A DNA stretch of 64,000 nt, taken from Anaeromyxobacter diazotrophicus (GTDB lineage: Bacteria; Myxococcota; Myxococcia; Myxococcales; Anaeromyxobacteraceae). Both the position numbers and the translations under genes were made by a program. The stretch lies in contig NZ_BJTG01000006.1 of the NCBI RefSeq assembly GCF_013340205.1, forward strand, positions 1 through 64,000, given 5' to 3'. Under the pieces are notes generated by a model. It did no database searches. It was not told where the DNA came from and worked only from the letters and a program-made list of their open reading frames with translations. This document shows, in pieces, positions 49,981-59,300 of this stretch (positions are counted from its first letter, which is position 1; every line of letters starts with the position of its first letter).

Positions 49981-50134
49981 CGCCGCCCCGCGGCGGCGCG
50001 CCCGGAGGCCGCATTGCGGAGCGCCGCCCTCGGGTCACGAGGTCGCCGGAACGCGCCACCAGGGCCGTGGTGCGTGGCGAGGACTGACCGAAGCACCGCG
50101 GCGCGCAGGCGCCGCGGTGCAAGATTCCGCAGCC
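49981..50134 (-). repeat. Copy B of the structured inverted-repeat element
   Basis: Read on the minus strand it starts at 50134 with the same 16 bases as copy A, has its own perfect 12-bp stem (50109-50120 with 50093-50104, loop complement of GCAG), the same 17 bases TTCGGTCAGTCCTCGCC, and later the same GGCGGCGCTCCGCAATG (complement 50010-50026). Within the 59-base core the two copies differ only in the loop and in two stem pairs, both compensatory. Confidence 0.85.
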
Positions 50135-50301
50135 ACGCCGAGCGTGACCCGTTCGCGCGTTCCGGCCAGGGGTCCCGCTCGCGGCCGCGCAGCCGGCGGC
50201 CGGAGCGGTGCGCTGCCGCGAGGCGGCGGGGGTTGCCGTGTGCACCGGCCCCACTCCCCGCTGGCGGGGGGAGGGGGAACCGAAACGCGAGGGCGTCGGA
50301 C

Positions 50302-50362
50302 GTGAAAGGGGCCCGGTACGCCTGAGCGCACCGGGCCCCCGGGATCCCGCTCGCCAGCGGGA
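50302..50362 (-). terminator. Terminator hairpins after the nuoABCD-HN operon
   Basis: A perfect 10-bp stem GGGGCCCGGT/ACCGGGCCCC (50308-50317 and 50330-50339) is followed on the minus strand by TTTCACG. A second 7-bp hairpin TCCCGCT/AGCGGGA (50345-50351 and 50356-50362) stands between it and the nuoN stop. The rest of 49599-50365 is covered by the repeats listed separately; 50135-50301 shows nothing else clear. Confidence 0.65.
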
Positions 50363-50365
50363 AGC

Positions 50366-51904
50366 TTAGCCGCGCAGCATGGTGAGCGACCGCTGCGACC
50401 AGTCGACCAGCGGCGCCCACCAGATGCCGAAGACGAGCACGGCGGCGGAGAAGACGCCCAGCATGAGCTGGTAGCCCACCTTCGGCTCGACCGGCGTCGT
50501 GACGTACGGAGCGTCGAGGAACATCGCCTTGATGACGCGCGCGTAGTAGTAGAGCGCCACCGCGGTGTTGAGCGCGGCGACGAGCGCCAGCGCGCCGTAC
50601 CAGAAGCCGCCCGGCGCCGCGGCGCGCTCGATGACGGCGTAGAACAGGTACCACTTGCCGGTGAAGCCGGCGAAGGGCGGCAGGCCCGTCAGCGAGAAGA
50701 GGAAGATGGCGAAGGTGACGGCCGCCAGCGGGTGCCGGCGGGCCAGGCCGCGGTAGTCGAGGATCGACTCCGAGCCGGTCGCCTGCGCCACCACGATCAC
50801 GACCAGGAAGGCGCCCAGGTTCATGACCAGGTAGATGAGCATGTAGATCATCACGCCCTGGATGCCGAGCGCGGAGACCGTCGCCAGGCCCATCAGCGCG
50901 TAGCCGGCGTGCGAGATGGAGGAGTAAGCGAGGAGCCGCTTGAGGTTCGTCTGCCCCAGCGCGGTCAGGTTGCCGAGCGTCATCGTGACGGCGGAGAGCA
51001 CGCCGATGACCGCAGGCCACGGGATCCCAGCCACCGAGGCGGCCAGGCCGTCCGCGCCCATCGGGCCCGCGAAGGCCACGTAGAAGAGGCGGAGCGCCAG
51101 CGCGAAGCCGGCCGCCTTGGGACCCACCGAGAGGAAGGCGGTGAAGGAGGTGGGGGCGCCCTCGTACACGTCCGGGCACCACATGTGCCACGGCACGCTC
51201 GCGATCTTGTAGCCCACGCCGGAGGAGACGAAGACCACCGCCACCACCAGGGCGAGCTTGGTGGCCGCCGCCGCCGCGCCGGTGGTCCCGGCCAGGGCCG
51301 CGATCTTGGGCCCGAAGGCGAGCACGTCGGCGGTGCCGAGCAGGCCGAAGAGGTAGCTCATGCCGAACAGCATGACCCCCGAGGCGACCGAGCCGTAGAT
51401 GACGTACTTCAGCGAGGCCTCGGTGGCCTTGCGGTCCTTGCGGCGGAAGCCGGCCAGCACGTAGCTCACCATCGAGACGAGCTCGATGCCGAGGTAGATG
51501 GTGAGGAGGTTCGTCGCGCTCGCCATGATGAACAGGCCGAGCACGACCGCCATGAGCAGCGCGTAGAACTCGCCCACCCGGGCGTTCGGGAAGTCGTCGC
51601 CCTGCGCCACGATGAGGATGGTGAGCAGCGCGGCCGCCAGGAAGAGCCACTTGAAGAAGGTGGCGAAGAGGTCGCTCGCGAGCAGCCCGTTGAAGATCGC
51701 GACGCTCTCCGCCGGCTGGGCGGCGAGGAAGGCGCCCGCGAGGCCCAGCGTCGCCACCGCCGCGGCGGTGAGGAGCGCGCGGCGCGCGGGCGACCGCTGC
51801 CAGATCAGATCGAGCAGGAACAGCGCGATCGACCCGAAGGTGAGGACGAGCTCGGGGCGAAACCACCCCACGCTCGCCAGGTTGTTCTCGATGAGCTGTT
51901 CCAT
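50366..51904 (-). CDS. nuoN: NADH-quinone oxidoreductase subunit N
   Basis: 512 residues with about 14 membrane helices, homologous to Mrp-type antiporters. MYLGIELVSMVSYVLAGF, KYVIYGSVASGVMLFG and SISHAGYALMG (lysines and helix breaks of the proton channel) are typical. GLPPFAGFTGKWYLF is a standard NuoN block. It forms one of the proton-pumping modules of complex I. It is the last gene of the operon and is followed by terminator hairpins. Confidence 0.95.
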   Translation of the reverse strand: MEQLIENNLASVGWFRPELVLTFGSIALFLLDLIWQRSPARRALLTAAAVATLGLAGAFLAAQPAESVAIFNGLLASDLFATFFKWLFLAAALLTILIVAQGDDFPNARVGEFYALLMAVVLGLFIMASATNLLTIYLGIELVSMVSYVLAGFRRKDRKATEASLKYVIYGSVASGVMLFGMSYLFGLLGTADVLAFGPKIAALAGTTGAAAAATKLALVVAVVFVSSGVGYKIASVPWHMWCPDVYEGAPTSFTAFLSVGPKAAGFALALRLFYVAFAGPMGADGLAASVAGIPWPAVIGVLSAVTMTLGNLTALGQTNLKRLLAYSSISHAGYALMGLATVSALGIQGVMIYMLIYLVMNLGAFLVVIVVAQATGSESILDYRGLARRHPLAAVTFAIFLFSLTGLPPFAGFTGKWYLFYAVIERAAAPGGFWYGALALVAALNTAVALYYYARVIKAMFLDAPYVTTPVEPKVGYQLMLGVFSAAVLVFGIWWAPLVDWSQRSLTMLRG

Positions 51905-51919
51905 GACGGGGCCGGTCTC

Positions 51920-53608
51920 CTAGAGCCGGACGTTCTGGACGAGCGCGTGGAGGGTGCCGTTGATGCTGCCCAGGATCGCCTGCGGGTAGAAGCCGAGGAC
52001 GATGGCGATGGCGCCGAGCGGGTAGAGCATGAAGCGCTCCCGCCAGTTGAGGTCCGGGAAGCCGCGGTAGGTCTCGTTGAGCTTGCCGAGGAACATCCGG
52101 TGGATCGCCCACAGGTAGTAGGCGGCGGTGATGATGACGCTCGTCGCCGAGATGATGGTGTAGGTCATGAAGACCGGGAACGAGCCCGAGAACACCATGA
52201 ACTCGGAGATGAAGCCGCACAGGCCGGGGAGGCCGAGCGAGGCGAAGAAGGCGAGGCCCATCATCGCCGTGTACTCGGGCAGCGCCTGGGCCAGGCCGCC
52301 GAAGCGCTCGATCTCGCGGTGGTGGGCGCGGTCGTAGATGACGCCCACGATGAGGAACAGCATCGGGCTGATGATGCCGTGGGTGAAGAGGTTCAGCACC
52401 GCGCCGGAGATGGCGGTCGGCGTCATGGCGGCCATCCCGAGCAGCGAGAAGCCCATGTGCGACACCGACGAGTACGCGATCATCTTCTTGATGTCCTTCT
52501 GCGCCAGGCAGACGAACGCCGCGTAGACGATGTTGATGACGCCGAAGAGGGCGATGGCGTTGGCGGCCCAGCGGGTCGCGTCGGGCAGGATCCCGAAGTT
52601 GAAGCGCAGGATGCCGTAGATGCCCATCTTGAGGAGGACGCCCGCCAGGATGACCGAGATGGGCGTCGGCGCCTCGACGTGCGCGTCGGGCAACCAGGTG
52701 TGGAAGGGGAACATCGGGATCTTGATGGCGAACCCGATGAAGAAGGCGACGAAGACGATCTTGGTGAAGGCGAAGCCGAGGATCGTCCCCGCCGACGCGA
52801 ACTGCCCCGCGTGCCCCTGGGCCGCCAGCTCGAGCAGGTTGAAGGTGTGCTGGGTCGGGGTGCCGTCGATGAGCGCCGAGCCGGCGCTGTTGTAGTAGAC
52901 GCCGATGATGGCGAGCAGCATCAGCACCGAGCCCGCCAGCGTGTAGAGGAAGAACTTGATGGCCGCGTACTCCTTGCGCGGCCCACCCCAGATGCCGATG
53001 AGGAAGTACATCGGCAGGAGCATGACCTCCCAGAAGACGTAGAAGAGGAACATGTCCAGGGCGACGAAGGTGCCCATCATCCCGGTCTGCAGGATGAGCA
53101 GCATGACCATGTAGCCCGGCACCATCCGCACCGAGAAGTGCTTGGGGTGGTGGGGATCCTCGGCGTGCGCGCCGTGGCCGTCGCCCTCCTCGAACATGCC
53201 GGCCAGCTCCCGGTCCTTCGCGCCCGACCACCAGGGCATCGAGCCGATGGTGGCGACGAAGGAGATGAGGCCGGAGAGGAGCACCATCGAGATGGAGAGG
53301 CCGTCGACGCCGACGAACCACTCGACGTTGAAGCCGCGGATCCAGACGGCGCGCTGGACGAGCTGGACGCCCGTCTCCTTGCCGGCCACGACCATGCCGG
53401 CCGCGTGCGGGTCGTAGAAGGACCAGGCGTAGATGGCGGCCACGAGCGACAGGCCGCTCGCGGCGAGCGCGATGGCGCGCGCCGCCTGGTTGAGCGTGCG
53501 CTTCTGGAAGCCGGTGGCGAAACGGACCGCCGACAAGAGGACGATCAGGACCGCTCCTGCGAGAGGCAGGAAGGTGGCCCAGGCGAGGACGTTGGTCGGA
53601 CCGAACAT
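51920..53608 (-). CDS. nuoM: NADH-quinone oxidoreductase subunit M
   Basis: 562 residues. VDGLSISMVLLSGLISF, FYVFWEVMLLPMYFLIGIWGG and YSSVSHMGFSLLGMAA identify NuoM, with the channel glutamate in FWEVML. A histidine-rich insert (about residues 136-158, GHGAHAEDPHHPKH) sits in a loop between early helices, smaller than the one in NuoL. Proton-pumping antiporter-like subunit. Fifteen bases separate it from nuoN. Confidence 0.95.
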   Translation of the reverse strand: MFGPTNVLAWATFLPLAGAVLIVLLSAVRFATGFQKRTLNQAARAIALAASGLSLVAAIYAWSFYDPHAAGMVVAGKETGVQLVQRAVWIRGFNVEWFVGVDGLSISMVLLSGLISFVATIGSMPWWSGAKDRELAGMFEEGDGHGAHAEDPHHPKHFSVRMVPGYMVMLLILQTGMMGTFVALDMFLFYVFWEVMLLPMYFLIGIWGGPRKEYAAIKFFLYTLAGSVLMLLAIIGVYYNSAGSALIDGTPTQHTFNLLELAAQGHAGQFASAGTILGFAFTKIVFVAFFIGFAIKIPMFPFHTWLPDAHVEAPTPISVILAGVLLKMGIYGILRFNFGILPDATRWAANAIALFGVINIVYAAFVCLAQKDIKKMIAYSSVSHMGFSLLGMAAMTPTAISGAVLNLFTHGIISPMLFLIVGVIYDRAHHREIERFGGLAQALPEYTAMMGLAFFASLGLPGLCGFISEFMVFSGSFPVFMTYTIISATSVIITAAYYLWAIHRMFLGKLNETYRGFPDLNWRERFMLYPLGAIAIVLGFYPQAILGSINGTLHALVQNVRL

Positions 53609-53624
53609 GGGGGCGTCGCTCCTG

Positions 53625-56090
53625 TCAGTGAATCAGGAAGTTGAGGAGGATGACGGCGAGCCCACCCGCGAGCGCGCCGTAGAGGTAGGTCTGCACGCGG
53701 CCGGTCTGCACGCGCCGCAGGGACTTGCCGGCCTCGGCGGTGAGCACCGCCACCGCGTTGACCGCGCCGTCGACCAGGTAGGTGTCGATGAGGCCGTCGA
53801 GGCGCGCCACGCCGCGCGTGACCGCGCCGACCGTGTTCACGAGCCAGTCGAGGATGTGGCCGTCGAACCACGACATCGCGCGCGCCCAGGCCAGGGAGGG
53901 CCGGACCACCACCAGGTGGTAGAGCTCGTCGACGTAGTACTTGTTGTAGACGACCGTCCAGGCGCCGAGGAACCGCTCCTTGAGCGCGGCCGGGACGGTG
54001 CTCTTCCCGTCCTTGTAGAGCAGCCAGGCGAAGGCGAAGCCGAGGGCGCCGGCCCCGACCCCGAGGGCCTGGAACAGGTACTCCCAGGCGTGCGGCTTCT
54101 CGGCGAAGGCGACCTCGGCGGTGAGCGCCGGCTTGAGCCACTCCTCGAGGAGCGGCTCGTGACCGGTCCAGGCCATGGGGATGCCGAGGAGGCTCACCAG
54201 CACCGCGCCGGCGGCCAGCACCGAGAGGACGAGGGTGATGGTCCAGGGCGACTCGTGCGGCACGCCGCCGTGGGCCCCGTGACCGCCGTGCGCGCCGTGC
54301 GCGTCGTGCGCCGCGGCGCCGACGTGGGGCGCCGCGCCGTGCGCGGCGTGGATGTGGCCGACCGGCGGGTCGAACTCGGGGTGCGCGTCGTGGTGGCCGT
54401 GCGGGTCGGCGTGGTGCGGCGCGGCCCGGGAGGCGTGCGGGTCCTCACCGTGCTCGTGGGCGTGACCGGCGCCGGCGCCCCGGTACTCGCCGGTGAAGGT
54501 CATGAAGTACGACCGGAACATGTAGAAGCTGGTGCCGGTCGCCGCGAGGATGCCGACGAGGTAGATGGCCGGCCCGAGCCACGGCGTGGGGTGCCCGAAG
54601 AGCGCCAGGTGCTCGGAGGTGAACGCCTTCCAGAGGATCTCGTCCTTCGAGTAGAAGCCGCTCGCCCAGGGGAAGCCCGCGATGGCCCAGCACGCGATGA
54701 GGTAGGTCCAGCGCGTGATGGGCATGTACTTCTTGAGGCCGCCCATCTTCCGCATGTCCTGCTCGTGGTGGCAGCCGAGGATGACCGAGCCGGAGCCGAG
54801 GAAGAGCGTCGCCTTGAAGAAGGCGTGCGTGAGGAGGTGGTAGGCGCCCGCCCAGTACGCGCCCACGCCCACGCCGATGAACATGAAGCCGAGCTGCGAG
54901 ACGGTCGAGTAGGCGAGGACCTTCTTGATGTCGTACTGGAAGAAGCCGATCGAGGCCGCGAAGATGGCGGTCAGCGCGCCGACGAAGGCCACCCAGGCCA
55001 TGGCGGCGGGCGAGAGCGCGAAGATGAAGTTGAGCCGCGCCACCATGTAGACGCCGGCGGTGACCATGGTGGCGGCGTGGATGAGGGCCGAGACCGGCGT
55101 CGGGCCGGCCATCGCGTCGGGCAGCCACACGTACAGGGGCAGCTGCGCGCTCTTGCCCATGGCGCCGACGAACATGCAGATGCCGATGAGGGCCAGCAGC
55201 GCGAAGCCCCAGACCTTCTGGTCCTTGAGGTGCTCGGCGACGCCGGTCTTCTCGATCACGACCTGGTCGCGCAGCTCGCGGAAGTTGAGGGTCGGGCCGA
55301 CCTTGACCACCTGGCCCTCGCCCACCTCGACGGTCGGGGCGAGCGCCGCCGACTCGGCGGCGGTGGAGGCGGAGGCGGTGGCGTGCAGCGCCGCCTCCGG
55401 CTGGTACGCCGGGCCGTGGACCTTGCCGTTCGCCGCCCAGGCGCCGCCGAGGCCCCAGAAGAGGAGGAACAGGCCGGTCAGGAAGCCGAAGTCGCCGAAC
55501 CGGTTCACCACGAAGGCCTTCATGCCGGCGGCGGCCTTCTCACGGTCCGTGTAGTAGTAGCTGATGAGGCCGTAGGAGCAGAGGCCGACGCCCTCCCACC
55601 CGAAGAACATGAGGACGAAGTTGTCCCCCATGACCAGCAGGAGCATCGAGAAGACGAAGAGGTTGAGCCAGCCGAAGAACCGCCAGTACGCCTTCGCCTC
55701 GTCGTCCCACATGTACCCGATGGAGAAGACGTGGATGAGCGTCCCGATGAAGGTGATGATGAGCACCATCATCATCGAGAGCGGATCGAGGGCGAACCCG
55801 AGGTCCACCGTCGCGCGGCCCGCCGTGAACATGTTCCAGACGGTGTCCTGCAGGAAGCGGTGCTCGGGCTCGAGCGCGCGCAGCTGCAGGAAGGCGGCCG
55901 CCGCGACGCAGAAGGCGAGCGCCATGGCGCCGACGCCGACCACGTGGACGAGCCGCTTCTTGCCGGCGCGCTCGAACTGCCAGCCGAAGACGAAGTTGAT
56001 GAACGCCCCGACCAGCGGGAAGAGCGGGATGAGCCAGAGGTACCCGGCCCGGGCGGTGAGGAGGGGGCCGAGGGCGTGCGCGTGTTCCAT
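53625..56090 (-). CDS. nuoL: NADH-quinone oxidoreductase subunit L with a histidine-rich insert
   Basis: 821 residues, much longer than the usual 610-660. FFGWEGVGLCSYGLISYYYT, PLYVWLPDAMAGPTPVSALIHAATMV and YSTVSQLGFMF are the NuoL channel blocks. There are two insertions. One is about 60 residues of Ala/Ser/Thr after the first helices (about 235-285). The other, at about 536-613, has roughly 20 histidines in repeats such as HAHEHGEDPH and GAHGGHGAHGG. The C-terminal horizontal helix region is present (YYVDELYHLVVVRPSL). The histidine loop may bind metal or protons. Confidence 0.95.
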   Translation of the reverse strand: MEHAHALGPLLTARAGYLWLIPLFPLVGAFINFVFGWQFERAGKKRLVHVVGVGAMALAFCVAAAAFLQLRALEPEHRFLQDTVWNMFTAGRATVDLGFALDPLSMMMVLIITFIGTLIHVFSIGYMWDDEAKAYWRFFGWLNLFVFSMLLLVMGDNFVLMFFGWEGVGLCSYGLISYYYTDREKAAAGMKAFVVNRFGDFGFLTGLFLLFWGLGGAWAANGKVHGPAYQPEAALHATASASTAAESAALAPTVEVGEGQVVKVGPTLNFRELRDQVVIEKTGVAEHLKDQKVWGFALLALIGICMFVGAMGKSAQLPLYVWLPDAMAGPTPVSALIHAATMVTAGVYMVARLNFIFALSPAAMAWVAFVGALTAIFAASIGFFQYDIKKVLAYSTVSQLGFMFIGVGVGAYWAGAYHLLTHAFFKATLFLGSGSVILGCHHEQDMRKMGGLKKYMPITRWTYLIACWAIAGFPWASGFYSKDEILWKAFTSEHLALFGHPTPWLGPAIYLVGILAATGTSFYMFRSYFMTFTGEYRGAGAGHAHEHGEDPHASRAAPHHADPHGHHDAHPEFDPPVGHIHAAHGAAPHVGAAAHDAHGAHGGHGAHGGVPHESPWTITLVLSVLAAGAVLVSLLGIPMAWTGHEPLLEEWLKPALTAEVAFAEKPHAWEYLFQALGVGAGALGFAFAWLLYKDGKSTVPAALKERFLGAWTVVYNKYYVDELYHLVVVRPSLAWARAMSWFDGHILDWLVNTVGAVTRGVARLDGLIDTYLVDGAVNAVAVLTAEAGKSLRRVQTGRVQTYLYGALAGGLAVILLNFLIH

Positions 56091-56092
56091 CG

Positions 56093-56404
56093 CTACTCCC
56101 GCATCGTGTCCGCGAGGCGGACGTCGATGCTCCGGAAGGTCTGGAAGAGGGCGAGGACGATGGCGAGGCCGACCGCCGCCTCCGCCGCCGCCAGGACGAT
56201 GACGAAGAGGGCGAACACCTGCCCCGAGATGCCCCCCGTCACCCAGTGGTTGAAGGCGACGAAGTTGACGTTGGCGCCGTTCAGGATGAGCTCGACGCCC
56301 ATGAGCACGCCCACCGCGTTGCGGCGGGTGGCCACCGTGAGCAGGCCCAGGCTGAAGAGCAGGGCGCCGAGGACGAGGAGGTGCTGGAGGCCGACGTGGA
56401 GCAT
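56093..56404 (-). CDS. nuoK: NADH-quinone oxidoreductase subunit K
   Basis: 103 residues with three membrane helices. LMGVELILNGANVNFVAF carries the conserved glutamate, and FALFVIVLAAAEAAVGLAIVLAL the second. Full length for the family. It ends two bases before the nuoL start codon. Confidence 0.95.
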   Translation of the reverse strand: MLHVGLQHLLVLGALLFSLGLLTVATRRNAVGVLMGVELILNGANVNFVAFNHWVTGGISGQVFALFVIVLAAAEAAVGLAIVLALFQTFRSIDVRLADTMRE

Positions 56405-56428
56405 GCGTTCTCCGGGGGGTGCGGGGCC

Positions 56429-57073
56429 TTAGCCGAGGGAGGGATCCGGCTCGTCGGCCTTGAGCTCCTTGCGGGCGATGACGACCGCGCCGATGAGCGT
56501 GGCGAGGAGCACCAGCGAGGCGAGCTCGAACGGCAGGAGCCACTGCGAGAGGAAGGCGTTGCCGATGCTGCGGGTGGTGGGCCCGAACGCCTCGGGCTCG
56601 TGGGCGGCCCAGGGGGTCGCCAGGGCGACGAAGCAGAGCACCGGCACGGTGGAGGCGAGCAGCGCCACCCCGCCCGCCACGCCCAGGCTCACGTTCGAGA
56701 CCTTCACCTCGGTGATGCGGTTCGTCAGCATCACCGCGAAGAGGATGAGGACGAGGACGCCGCCGATGTAGACGAGGAGCTGGGTCACCGCGAGGAAGTC
56801 GGCGTCCATCCAGGCGTAGATCGCGCCGGCCCCGGTGAGCGCCGTGAGCAGGCCGACGGCGCTGTAGACGATGTTGCGCGAGAAGGCGGTCAGCCCCGCG
56901 CCGGCGACCGTCAGCGCGGCGAACAGGTAGAAGATCGCGTCGCGGAGCGTGAACGGACCGACCTCGAAGTCGGCCGGCAGCGCGCCGCCGCGACCGACCT
57001 CGACGCCGAGCACGCCCACGAAGAGCACGACCAGCGCCGCCAGGGCGATCCACGTGTAGAGCTTCTTCGACAT
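56429..57073 (-). CDS. nuoJ: NADH-quinone oxidoreductase subunit J
   Basis: 214 residues with five membrane helices. FYLFAALTVAGAGLTAFSRNIVYSAVGLL and QLLVYIGGVLVLILFAVMLTNRI are NuoJ signatures. The hydrophilic tail (ARKELKADEPDP) is in the usual place. It lies 12 bases after nuoI. Confidence 0.94.
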   Translation of the reverse strand: MSKKLYTWIALAALVVLFVGVLGVEVGRGGALPADFEVGPFTLRDAIFYLFAALTVAGAGLTAFSRNIVYSAVGLLTALTGAGAIYAWMDADFLAVTQLLVYIGGVLVLILFAVMLTNRITEVKVSNVSLGVAGGVALLASTVPVLCFVALATPWAAHEPEAFGPTTRSIGNAFLSQWLLPFELASLVLLATLIGAVVIARKELKADEPDPSLG

Positions 57074-57085
57074 GGACGGTCTCCT

Positions 57086-57901
57086 CTAGGCCGGCTGGCC
57101 GTCGCCGGGGTTCGGGGGGGTGGGGGCCGCGGCGGCGCCGCCGTCGGGCTGGGCGGCCGCCGGGGCGGCCGGCGCGACGGGGGCGGCGGTCGCCTCGGCG
57201 GGCGCGGCGGTCTGCGCGGCCGCCTGCACCGCCTCGGCCGGCTTCGCCTCGGCCACCTTGGCCGGCGCGGGCTTCGCGGCCGCGGCCTTGGCGCCGGGGC
57301 CGGCCTTCTTCGGGGCGGCGGCGTTCGGGTCGGGGGGCAGGAACTCGGGGCCCGGGGCGTCCCAGCGCTTCGCCTCGAGGCGCGCGCGCAGGATCGAGCC
57401 GAGCGGCGCGCGCGGGAAGTACTCGGCGCCCTTCACCACCTTGTAGACCGGGAACGGGTTCTCGGGGTCGGCCCAGCGGAAGGTGAGGTTCCGCACCGAG
57501 CGCTGCGAGGCCTCGAACTCGCGGGTGTGCTGGATGGCGCCGGTGGGGCAGGGCTCCACGCACAGCCCGCAGAACATGCACTTCGCCTCGTCGATGTCGA
57601 ACTGCGTGACGACGCGCAGCTTGGGGTTCGCCGCGTCCTTCTCGAGGTTGATCTGGATGCAGCCGATGGGGCAGGCGCGCTCGCAGGCCTGGCAGCCCGT
57701 GCAGATCGACGCATCGACCTCGAGGAAGCCGCGGTAGCGCGGCGGCAACGTGTCGCGTACCGGAAGCTCGGTCCGATCGGGATACTGCGTCGTGATCGGG
57801 CGGCGCAGCAGGTACGAGAGCGTGATCGAGAGACCGTGCCAGAACGACGACACGGTGTCGGTCACGTTCCCGATGTACTGCTCGACGGTTTCCTTGGGCA
57901 T
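57086..57901 (-). CDS. nuoI: NADH-quinone oxidoreductase subunit I with a long Ala/Pro-rich tail
   Basis: 271 residues. Two [4Fe-4S] sites are complete: CTGCQACERACPIGC and CMFCGLCVEPCPTGA. The core ends near residue 185. The last 80 residues are Ala-, Pro- and Lys-rich, ending NPGDGQPA, and are absent from most NuoI; disordered, function unknown. It carries electrons from the peripheral arm towards NuoB. Confidence 0.95.
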   Translation of the reverse strand: MPKETVEQYIGNVTDTVSSFWHGLSITLSYLLRRPITTQYPDRTELPVRDTLPPRYRGFLEVDASICTGCQACERACPIGCIQINLEKDAANPKLRVVTQFDIDEAKCMFCGLCVEPCPTGAIQHTREFEASQRSVRNLTFRWADPENPFPVYKVVKGAEYFPRAPLGSILRARLEAKRWDAPGPEFLPPDPNAAAPKKAGPGAKAAAAKPAPAKVAEAKPAEAVQAAAQTAAPAEATAAPVAPAAPAAAQPDGGAAAAPTPPNPGDGQPA

Positions 57902-57917
57902 GATCGGATCTTTCCCG

Positions 57918-59285
57918 TCACCAGTTGGAGAGGTCGAACTTGTCGCCCTGCACGGCCTGGATGTTGAGGCGCACGCGCCGGCCGAACAGGAGCGCCAGGA
58001 CGACCGCGCCGGCGAACAGCACGCCGCCGGTGATCGCCTCGAGCTGCGGGCGGGCGCCGACGCCCACCTGCCAGAAGAGCGTGAAGACGAGGCAGCCGAA
58101 GGCGATCGGGACGAGGTACTTCCAGCACAGGCCCATCATCTGGTCGACGCGGATGCGGGGGAGCGTCCAGCGCAGCCACACCACCACGTTGCAGAGGACG
58201 AGCGTCTTGGCGGTGAACACGACCAGCGAGAGCGCGTTCCAGCCCCACCAGGCGAGGGCGGGGACGGTCGCGGCGCCGCGGACGGCGTCGATCTGCTCCG
58301 CCGTGACGCCCGGGATCTGCCAGCCGCCGAGGAAGAGCGTCACCGCGATGGCCGACAGCACCCAGATGTTCCCCCACTCGCAGAGGAAGAAGATCGCGAA
58401 GCGGAAGCCGGAGTACTCGGAGAGGTAGCCGGCGACGAGCTCGGACTCGGCCTCGGGCAGGTCGAACGGGGTGCGGTTCGCCTCGGCCAGCTGGCTCGTG
58501 AACAGGATGAAGAGGGCCACCAGCGCGGCCGGGTTGCGGAAGGCGAACCACTCCCAGGGGAAGCCGCCCTGGGCGCGGATGAGCCCCTGCATCGACAGCG
58601 TGCCCGCCATCGCCACCGGGACGAAGATGGCGAGGCCGGCCGGGATCTCGTACGAGATGACCTGGGCCGCGGAGCGCATGCCGCCGAAGAGCGCCCACTT
58701 CGAGTTGGAGGACCAGCCGGAGATGAGGATGCCCACCACCGTGAGGGCGGTCACGCTCGTCACGTAGAAGATGCCGACGTCGAGGTCGGTCACCGCCAGC
58801 GAGTGGCCGAAGGGCAGCACCACGAAGGTGCAGGCGAACCCGACCAGCACGAAGTAGGGCGCGGCGCGGAAGAGCAGCGCGTCGGCCTCGGCCGGGACGA
58901 GGTCCTCCTTCAGGATCATCTTCACCGCGTCGGCGATCCAGACGAAGAAGCCGAGGAAGCCGGCGCGGTTCGGGCCGATGCGGCTCTGGATGCGGCCGGC
59001 GACGCGGCGCTCGTACCAGGAGATGGCGCCGGAGAAGATGGCGCCGAAGTTCACCATCAGGAAGCCGAGCCCGAGGACCGCGGCCACGTAGACGAGGTCG
59101 CGCGTCCAGGGCGAGGTCTCCGGCCCGAAGCCGAGCGCGGCGTCGAGGACGCCCGGCTGCAGGAGCGGCGTGGCGACGAGGACGGCGCCCAGGATCAGGG
59201 CGGGGATGCCGACCATCGCCGCCAGGGTGACGGCGATCATCCAGCGCGGGGTGTGCTTCGGAGCGGGGGGATAGTTGACGGGCAT
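57918..59285 (-). CDS. nuoH: NADH-quinone oxidoreductase subunit H
   Basis: 455 residues, with about nine membrane helices. ERRVAGRIQSRIGPNRAG, KMILKEDLVPAEAD, LISGWSSNSKWALFGGMRSAAQVISYEIP and EANRTPFDLPEAESELVAGY are strict NuoH segments near the quinone channel. The C-terminus is somewhat longer than usual. There is no nuoE, nuoF or nuoG between nuoD and this gene. Confidence 0.96.
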   Translation of the reverse strand: MPVNYPPAPKHTPRWMIAVTLAAMVGIPALILGAVLVATPLLQPGVLDAALGFGPETSPWTRDLVYVAAVLGLGFLMVNFGAIFSGAISWYERRVAGRIQSRIGPNRAGFLGFFVWIADAVKMILKEDLVPAEADALLFRAAPYFVLVGFACTFVVLPFGHSLAVTDLDVGIFYVTSVTALTVVGILISGWSSNSKWALFGGMRSAAQVISYEIPAGLAIFVPVAMAGTLSMQGLIRAQGGFPWEWFAFRNPAALVALFILFTSQLAEANRTPFDLPEAESELVAGYLSEYSGFRFAIFFLCEWGNIWVLSAIAVTLFLGGWQIPGVTAEQIDAVRGAATVPALAWWGWNALSLVVFTAKTLVLCNVVVWLRWTLPRIRVDQMMGLCWKYLVPIAFGCLVFTLFWQVGVGARPQLEAITGGVLFAGAVVLALLFGRRVRLNIQAVQGDKFDLSNW

Positions 59286-59300
59286 GGGGGGCTCGGGCTC

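Noticed and set aside
49762..50134. Inverted elements considered as an insertion-sequence remnant or terminator pair
   Set aside because: There is no transposase frame or target duplication, and no T-run follows the hairpins.
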